Origin: Asterias amurensis
Taxonomy: Eukaryota > Echinodermata > Asteroidea > Forcipulatida > Asteriidae
Assembly (NCBI RefSeq): GCF_032118995.1
Contig: NC_092648.1
Span: forward strand, 3,177,001-3,241,000
DNA: 64,000 bases
Direction of reading: 5' to 3'
Under the pieces are notes generated by a model, which was not told where the DNA came from, searched no databases, and was given only the letters and a program-made list of their open reading frames with translations. Positions 29,930-64,000 of the stretch are shown here, piece by piece. The translations under genes were made by a program, and so were the position numbers. The number at the start of each line of letters is the position of its first letter. Position 1 is the stretch's first letter.

Positions 29930-30045
29930 CAATTTCCTGCTCAGCGTAAAACGCAGGATACCAGGTGCATGCCACATGGTTGTTCTGGTAAGCATAATTG
30001 TTTGTGCTTAGTTACATTTGCGCTTCAGCAGCTCTATGTGACTGT
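29930..30045. repeat. GGGCCCAATTT MITE, right part only
   Basis: TTGTTCTGGTAAGCATAATTGTTTGTGCTTAG..CAGCAGCTCTATG. Confidence 0.45.
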
Positions 30046-30554
30046 AAGCGCATAGAATCTGAATTTAAAGCAGCCATGAAAACTGCCCAAGTTTACCATT
30101 TCTTTACCATTTCTTTACATTTAAAATTGATACATAATTTCCCAGCTGTAGATGTACATTTATCTTTTAGCTTGAATGTTCTAGGTATGAACATTTGACA
30201 ACTATATAGGTTTGTACAAGGTGCTATGTTAACTGGGAAATTCTGAACATTTGGAATGTAATGTATTACATTAGGAGCTTTATAAGACGCAAAGTCCATA
30301 CACTTATAATATCGAGTCTTATACTAAGAGTACATGTATATGCTTGAGCTTCAAAATCTGTTACTTCTTTTACCAACCTACACACACAAATCATAGGATA
30401 TAAAATTCCCAAAACGAGAAGGGGACAAAAATTACATAAACAAAAATCCAAACTGGTTTCCAACTCATATTTTAAAGTATTTGCTTCAAAATACATCTTG
30501 CCAGTCTGTGGTAGTACAAGTCTTGCGACGTTTGTTTTGTTACTGTGGTTGCCA

Positions 30555-30710
30555 ATAGTGCAACATGAATTACTGGAGAAGAGATATCTGCATCACACAA
30601 ACATCTTGCCCAATTTCAATTTAGATTCATAGACTTGCCCAGTCCCTCTGAGCCAGCCTAGTGACTAAATGCAAAAAACAGCATCACTAATCAAGACTAT
30701 GGTAATACCA
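30555..30710. repeat. Dispersed repeat shared with 8875-9050
   Basis: GAGATATCTGCATCACACAAACATCTTG and following segments in the same order as the other copy. Confidence 0.6.
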
Positions 30711-30878
30711 ACTTCCCTTAAAAATCAAAATCAAAAAGGACAAACACAATTGAACCAACCTTGCTTATGAAATTATTGCTTGACAAAAATATGATCTAGT
30801 ATAAAACTTCAAAAGAAGCAGGGTTTAGATCCATCCAAATATGTTTTTTCCCCTTTCTTCATAATCTTCAGCCTGAAG

Positions 30879-31152
30879 GCAGGGTATACTTAATGAAAAA
30901 AAAAAACCTACTAGGTAAAGAGCACTGAAGAGCTGTCAATATTAGAAAGTATTGTTAGAAACTACACCCTGAAGCACCAAAAAGTTGCATCTTAAAAAGG
31001 TTTCAGCTCAGGCAAGCTCACAGTTTCTTGCATCAAGGGTGTAGGGTGTTTTTTCTTTCATTAATTTCTTGTAACTTTTTAGGTGTGTTATTTTATGCAC
31101 AAAGTGCGCATAATGGTCTTTGGCAGATACTTAAAAAATACCCTGCCTTTCA
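30879..31152. repeat. TTAA MITE (family T), highly diverged
   Basis: GTGTTTTTTCTTTCATTAATTTCTTG and GTTATTTTATGCAC are retained; the ends have decayed. Confidence 0.45.
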
Positions 31153-31439
31153 AAGACAGATATTAAACCCTGCTTCTTCTGAGAGGGATGTATCATGCAA
31201 GTATTACGACTACAGTCAACCTACAACTCATAAATTGATGTCTATCTGTCTAGTTATGTCATCTACCAGGATTATATTGCATTTGATACACGTAGGGTAC
31301 ACGAGTATGAAGGAGTTATCTTCAACTCAAAAAACACACAGGTAGTTAATCAAAATAAACAAATAAAGTCCATATACACTTTTGGTAACGACTCAATTTT
31401 AGACTCCATAACAGGTATAAAAAAAAAGAGGACAGAAGA

Positions 31440-31645
31440 ATCTCAAACTCTAAAAGCTAGTTTGCAACAGTGGAGAAGTATTCCAAATTCTGAAAATCTA
31501 TTCCGCGGTAGTAGAGAAGTTTCCCGAATTCCCAAAAACCTACTCCCGGGTAGTATAATATACTCAGCAAAACAAGTTCTCAAACGAACATAATCTACGT
31601 AGCAAGTAGATATACACATGGTGTTACCGCAAACCAAATACACAA
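31440..31645 (-). repeat. Penelope-like repeat fragment
   Basis: On the minus strand GTTTGCGGTAACACCATGTGTATATCTACTTGC opens the copy, as at 38385. CCGCGGTAGTAGAG follows in inverted order. Confidence 0.5.
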
Positions 31646-32234
31646 GAAAAAAAACTAAAAAAACTTATCTTTCCAGCACTCGGCCTCGTTGGATACAGGA
31701 CGCAGAAGCGCTATATTTTTTCGTATTCCACTCGCGCTTGTGTGATAACTTACAATATAAAGTTTTTATACCAGTTTGTAAATTCATCAACCCAGAAGGT
31801 TCGAGAAGCATCATTAAATTTTTTTAAAGTGTTTCACAAGGAACTAAAAGCAAGATTTAAAAATATAAAAAAAATACAAATTTTCCAGTTTGTTAATTCT
31901 TAGAGACGGTTAAATGAAACCAACCAATTTGTAAATCAACTATTTATAAAGAAATAGTTACATACACAACTCACCAAAGAGAACAAGAAAACCCCCAATA
32001 TTTTTGATGTGTTTTTTTTAAAGGAAATTTGGGATAGTCAGAGGTGTTACCAATAGTGTATAGAGACTTGATTTCTTCATCTATTATAAAAAACTGAACA
32101 GTCTTACACTGTACATTTATGTATTGCTTAAGGTTTGTTTAAAAAATTAGCAAGGATGGTTTTCTAATCCTAATTAACAGCTATTATCTTTATTAGTATG
32201 CTATTCATTGGGACCCCAAAACTGCTACAAAATT

Positions 32235-33015
32235 TCAGTATTCTAATATCCGAATACAGAGTCCAACAACTCAGTACCAAATACATGGATCTCCAAGTAC
32301 AAGTACTTTTCAGTCATGTATCAAGTATTGGCAAGTACCAGTGCAAGTATCCAAGTACTAAGTATTCTGATATCTGAAAACAGATTCCAACAAATGAATA
32401 CCAAGTACATGGATCTCCAAGTACAACTACTTTTCAGTCATGTATAAGTATTGCCAAGTACTAGGGTGGCCGAGTAGTACTTAAGTACAAGTACTTGAAC
32501 AAAGTACCAGTGCAAGTCTTCAAGTACCAAGTATTCTGAAACCTGAGTCCAACAAATGAGTACCAAGTACATGGATCTCTAAGTAGAAATACTTTTCAGT
32601 CATGTATCAAGTACTGCCAAGTACTAGGTTTGCAGAGTAGTACTTAAGTACAAGTACTTGGACCATCGAGTACCAGTGCAGGTCTCCAAGTACCAAATAT
32701 TCTGTGAACAGAGTCCAACAAATGAGTACCAAGTACACGGATCTCTAAGTAGAAATACTTTTCAGTCATGTATCAAGTACTGCCAAGTACTAGGTTTGCA
32801 GAGTAGTACTTAAGTACAAGTACTTGGACCATCAAGTACAAGTACTTGGACCATCGAGTACCAGTGCAAGTCTCCAAGTACCAAGTATTCTGTGAACAGA
32901 GTCCAACAAATGAGTACCAAGTACATGGATCCTTATAAGTACAAGTACTTTATAAAGGAAAATACTTCAAAATAAATGGTATAAAGTACAAGTACTTCAT
33001 AGAGAAAAATACTTA
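32235..33015. repeat. AAGTACTT-rich minisatellite, about five units of 125-190 bp
   Basis: Unit landmarks GAGTCCAACAAATGAGTACC, TACATGGATCT, TTTTCAGTCATGTATCAAGTA and TACTTAAGTACAAGTACTTG repeat in fixed order. The palindrome AAGTACTT or its half CAAGTACT appears dozens of times. Confidence 0.8.
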
Positions 33016-33223
33016 AAAATGAGGTATCAAAACATTGATAGTTTGTTGCTTTCCAAGTACAAATACAACACTCCCAAAATTCCAGCTTGTCTGTATCATC
33101 TTCCAAATCAGGACCAGTAGACAATTCAAAGGAAAACCATGATATACACCAAAAGGTATTTCAGTTTACCACTTTGAAATCGTCGACTATATTTGGCTGG
33201 TTGATTTAGTTAATGTGGATGTT

Positions 33224-33322
33224 AATAACCAGTTGACTGGTATCCTTTTCCCGGTAAGCACAATTGTTTTGTGCTTAGCTACTTTTTGTGCTTCTAAGCA
33301 GCTCTATGAAATTAGTTCCTAC
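33224..33322. repeat. GGGCCCAATTT MITE, right half
   Basis: GGTATCCTTTTCCCGGTAAGCACAATTG through AGCTCTATGAAATTAG. Confidence 0.5.
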
Positions 33323-34107
33323 TGGTCCAGTGCACCAAAGGTTCAATGATCTAGCAGGGAGTAAGCATTTTAATAATCAATGGATTTAAAATGTGTAATT
33401 ACTCAAACATTTATTGTCCGTATTGCTTTTGAGTTATTTCTTCAGTTTTTAACAACATTTTCTATCATACAGGCGCAACATGCTTGGGAGCACATTTTGG
33501 CATACACTGTTTGGAAGTTCTAATAATAAAAAAACCCACCACAAACGGCAAAATGTTGCCTCAGTGATTTTGAATGCTAACAAAAACATGAGAACAAATT
33601 CTACTTCAACAGCGACACTGACAGATACCAAACGCTATCCCAAGATTTTCCTCAAACATATACATGTACTCTTTTACCTAATCCTGCCATCCAGATGTAC
33701 AACAATGGGTTGACAAATACCATAACTACCAATTTATACCCAATTTAAAAGGCACAGCTTTATGTACAATTTGTAAAGCATCGACACTGACTGTTTCTTT
33801 AATGCTCATATTTTAAAGTTATAAAAAAAAAATCCCCAAAAGCGTCTACTGAAGATATACCTATGTCGATCCTGATGTCTATAAAAAAAAAAAAGATTTG
33901 AGCAAGACTATGGCCTTTTTTAGAATGCTGCATTTTGGAGTGAAAATGTATAGATCTGCTTCATCAATGAATGACAATAACCATCCAAAAGATTTTCAGC
34001 TTTTGTGCTGGACTTTTTAAATGATGCCAAGTTGCACAATTTCGGACCATAGTTTGTTACAAATCAATGTAGAGAATTGTCTACTTCCGAAGTCCACATA
34101 ATGTAGC

Positions 34108-34265
34108 AGGCTCGATACTTCACAGAGGCAACAAAGGCGATTGCCTTCATGCCCCTGGTTTGCCTTGGTGCCCTTGAACACTCCAGTAGAAATTTACAAT
34201 TTCCTCAAAGGGTGCCCTTTACCAAGGAGAAAATGCCTTGGTGCCCTTGCCCTGTCTATAACGCG
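34108..34265 (+). repeat. Dispersed repeat R2 (GATTGCC..CTTGGTGCCCTTG)
   Basis: GCTCGATACTTCACAGAGGCAA, AATTTCCTCAAAGGGTGCCCTT and GAGAAAATGCCTTGGTGCCCTTG. Related copies: 35530-35660, 45562-45715, 46700-46855, 57375-57515 (reverse), 59330-59430, 59969-60130. Confidence 0.7.
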
Positions 34266-34835
34266 TGCCCGATGAAGCTCTGAGCCTGTTTAATGCTTAC
34301 ATTAAGAACAATCTCTCATGACTTCCTTTATGGAATAAAACTTTTCATTCACTCATCCACAACAAATTCTTCCCTAAATTCTGTATTCAAAAGGCAAAAG
34401 TTGTGTACAAATGCCCCAAACGGAGCAGATCTTCCTAATACACATTTTCACTGCAAAAAATACTGGTAGCGAATCGCTTAATGTACGTATGCATGTGTTT
34501 ACCGGCATACATTAATTACACATTTACACTGAACACTATAGTGTACATATATATTTTTATATACTGTCAAACTATGGTTACAATAATACAAGAAATACAC
34601 CAGTCGGGTTGTGATGAACCAGTCTAATTGGAATACATGGCCTTTTTCTGTTGCTGCCTTCTGGGTACCAGACATAGAGTCAACATTCAGCTCTCAGCAG
34701 AATTTGAACAAGAAAATAATTGGTGCGAGATAAAGAGTTAACACACCAACTTAAATCTTGTTTTTGAGGTAAGGCTGTATCTGAATTGGCGGCTAGATCT
34801 ACCGCTACAACTGTTACTAAGTGTGTTGCTAGGAC

Positions 34836-35060
34836 GCTCTATAGACGATGTGACCTGTGACATCACATGTTTACAAAAAAAGCCAAAGAACCTGCAGGCA
34901 CGATTTGTAAACAGCTCAATGGAAGAAAACATAATCTTCTATTTTATGGAAACTGCACTGTCCTAATTCTTATCAACTTTTGATATGATGAAAGGGGGGC
35001 ACATCTCAAAACCTGTCCAGCTTTTACTTTCATAACTCCTGGATTTATGTGGAAATTATG
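34836..35060 (+). repeat. Dispersed repeat R3, shared with 63505-63740
   Basis: GACGATGTGACCTGTGACAT, CACATGTTTACAAAAAA, AGCTCAATGGAAGAAAACAT and a GGACACATC..AAAAC block recur in the same order in both places. Confidence 0.75.
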
Positions 35061-35954
35061 ACACAAAATGCCACGTTTCCAATAGGACTAGTGTAGTAAT
35101 TTGCCTGCCAGAATCAATACCCAACGAATGCACAAGGTCACACAGTATTGTAAACAAAGTTCACATGGTCTATACTTCAACGCATGATGATGCGGAAATC
35201 TAGCCATAGCCGTACAATGAAGCTGCTATTTCAGACACGGCCTTAGACTTTCCATCTTTAAAAACAGCAAGAAAGGACGGAGTGGGACAGTGCTTTTTAA
35301 GGACTTGTTAGTAATTCTTTTGAAGACAGCTATTGTGAGAAAGGGCCACGTATTCTTCATTAGCTCCCACTCAAGAACATAGAGGAATGACATTTGGTTA
35401 ACTGGACTTTGAGATTAAAACTTTAATTTTTCCCTTTTTCCTCATTGAAAAAATCACTGATTAAAGCATTTTATTGTCTCAACCTCATACCCAAAACCGA
35501 GAACCATTTCATTTACAGTCACCGGGCCTAGAATAACACGGAGTGCTGCGATGCCCTGGTCTTTGCCTTAGTGCCCTTTCAAGAGTGTGCCATAGACATT
35601 CAGTTTCTCGAATGGAAGTGCCCTTCGCAAAGTGAAAATGGCCTTGCCCTTTTAAACATGAGGGTTACAATCTCAAAGTCCAGTCCAAAATGGATGCCAA
35701 TTAATGTAAGTACCAAGCATTTATAATTATTTCATTACCAGATAAGACAAGATTTAATATATACAATAATAATGATAGCGGTCACCATGACAATGCACTG
35801 ACATCCATGTTATGAAGTGAATACGGTGATAGCTTATGCAAGATGACAGTTTGTGCGATAGTTTTTTTTGTAAGCGAGATGACAGTATGTACATGTACCC
35901 GAAGAACCCACTGCAAGCAATGTTTTCAAGGACAATCAAGTTGATTTTGTTTAT

Positions 35955-36052
35955 ACTCTAGCCTCGACTGCACTTTGTATGATGTGCGCCTTGAACACCC
36001 AGCAGGGTACATATGTGCGCATTAAAAGTCTTTGTAATTATTATTATGACAG
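35955..36052 (+). repeat. V-type SINE, 3' end only
   Basis: TGTGCGCCTTGAACACC..AGGGTACATATGTGCGCATTAAAAGTC then a TAATTATTATTATG tail. Confidence 0.5.
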
Positions 36053-36961
36053 TCCAAGTTGGTTTTTGTATATTCTCCAGACTTCACTATGAATGATAAC
36101 AATGGGGGGGGGAATAGGGGGATCTGACTATTGACTAATAGTCCAACAATAAAAAAAAACATTGCAGTGATGTCACAAGAGGGCACTGTCTGCCCCTTAG
36201 TTTGCCACTTTAGGAGTCAAATTGTATGTAACGATTGCACTTTCTTCCTTCATGCTCACGAAAGAAATTACATTTCTATGATGTTCTTCCTTGGGTGATT
36301 GAATGATGAATGGTACAGACCTCCCCCCCCCCCTCCCATGGAGCCTCTTGACCAAGATGTAAAAGTGAACGAAATAATGCTTGTTTTAAGCAAGAAGACA
36401 AAGCAGTAATTGCTGAAAATTTGGCAGGATTTTATAGTTGAGTATTCTTGCTTCATATATTTCATAGGACTATAGTTTAAAATCAAAAGCAATTCTAAGT
36501 AGCCACAGATTCTGACTTGTACCTCAATTTCAACAAACTTTTGAAAAAAGGTTTCCGTTAAAAAAAAAAAGACAAATTTGTTGATCCCGGATTTATAAAA
36601 CATACCAAAGAGTCTGTTATAGGAATATTTGATCTGGTTAAATAACAATGTGATGAGGAATGATATGTCAAGTGCAAGTGGAAGGAGTTTTTGTTAGTAA
36701 AACTTTCCCCGATGTGAGTTTGTTTTTTGTCAAAGACAGATAGCAGGTAACTCTGACAACTTTCCAAAACATCTGCAAGTTTTGGAGTAATCGGGAATGA
36801 TACAAAATGAGACCAAATGGGTTCAGTATCATTGGCTCCATGATAGGAAATACCAAAGCCATACATGGGGATGAGAGGCGTAAGGTTTTCTGTGGTTTTA
36901 TTTTAGTACGTGAGTGGCATTTCTGTTGAGGTAAAATGACCAAATAATGTTAACCTTTTTT

Positions 36962-63268
<26,307 letters not shown>

Positions 63269-63504
63269 CTAAGTAACAATGACAAGGGGGGAAATAGAAA
63301 CAAAAAAGGAGGAAAAAAGACATTCATATGTTAGAAGTGCTTGTTAGTAAGTCTTTATTAAACGGCGGATGTGAGCTGATGGGACATGTTAAGTACAAGC
63401 CAATAGGATGTGTGATATTATAAACCCCTTGCATTGGCCGCCATCTTTGATGTAAACCAATCATGTCAATGGATTGTGAAGGGACTGATTTAGGCTTGTG
63501 AAGT

Positions 63505-63740
63505 TATATAGACGATGTGACCTGTGACATCACATGTTTACAAAAAAGCCACCGAGCCTGGACTTCCTGCAAGCTTGATTTGTACACAGCTCAATGGAAG
63601 AAAACATCTTAATATATCTGATGAAGATTGCACATTCTAATTTTCTAACTTGTTTTCAACTTTTAATATGATTAGAGGGGACACATCACAAATCTTGTAA
63701 AACTGTTATTTTAAGAACTCTTGGATTTTCCCATATGACC
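63505..63740 (+). repeat. Dispersed repeat R3, second copy
   Basis: TATAGACGATGTGACCTGTGACATC onwards, collinear with 34836-35060, about 240 bases upstream of KLC exon A. Confidence 0.75.
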
Positions 63741-64000
63741 AGTGCATTATCTTGTTAGAAAACCCAAGAATGTACAATATCTCACTTATAGTAAATAACG
63801 GTCATATGGTCTGTACAATGTGTTTATGACCCAATTCACCTGACGCCATCATCACAGCAGGCATATCCTTCCTGTCAGTAGCGCCGTTATTTGCAGAAAG
63901 CACTCCCTGTCAACAAGATTTATCTCCATCCAGCATATAATGTGCATCAAAACAGAAGTAAACTTTAAACAAACAGTGTTCCGTGTCAAAAGATTTCCGT

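Noticed and set aside
63830..63895. Possible minus-strand exon upstream of KLC exon A
   Set aside because: It is bounded by AG and GT and open in one frame, but ends in phase 1 whereas exon A needs phase 0, and the translation does not resemble KLC.

Overview
The window is AT-rich, repeat-dense eukaryotic DNA with spliced genes. It looks like an echinoderm, most likely a sea star. The gene families (PLAC8, ATF3/JDP2/Fos-type bZIP, NEPRO, kinesin light chain) fit any deuterostome. The sea-star guess rests on my recollection of the dispersed repeats: TTAA-flanked MITEs with a GAGAAACGGCTCCCTCTGAAG core, GGGCCCAATTTCAT MITEs and V-type tRNA SINEs. That is a moderate-confidence inference, not a database result.

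Four protein-coding genes were rebuilt by joining exons across consistent splice sites and phases, and all four lie on the minus strand. From low to high coordinate: (1) a PLAC8/cornifelin-family gene, coding exons 661-2131, first coding exon not found; (2) an ATF3-like bZIP factor, 178 aa, coding 6527-8732, with a predicted upstream 5' UTR exon and a TATA/AP-1 promoter near 10.45-10.6 kb; (3) a complete nine-exon NEPRO gene (nucleolus and neural progenitor protein), 571 aa, 26810 down to 16171; (4) the 3' seven coding exons (233 residues) of a kinesin light chain gene, 63268 down to 36962, whose 5' part lies beyond 64000. No convincing plus-strand gene was found. The genes are not functionally linked; each is an ordinary eukaryotic single-gene unit.

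The rest is intergenic and intronic DNA packed with non-autonomous elements: about fifteen copies of one TTAA MITE, several foldback MITE families, at least four SINE families, LINE tails, Penelope-like fragments with hammerhead-like motifs, and several minisatellites.

The points most worth a second look are a candidate frame-shifting (poison) exon in NEPRO, the conserved acidic C-terminal motif and duplicated basic modules of NEPRO, a tandem donor plus triple AG acceptor in the kinesin light chain gene, a duplicated CCAAT/CRE module upstream of the ATF3-like gene, and cleanly readable nested TTAA insertions. I see no wholly new biological system here. Promoters, UTR ends and repeat limits are approximate because no alignment or expression data could be consulted.
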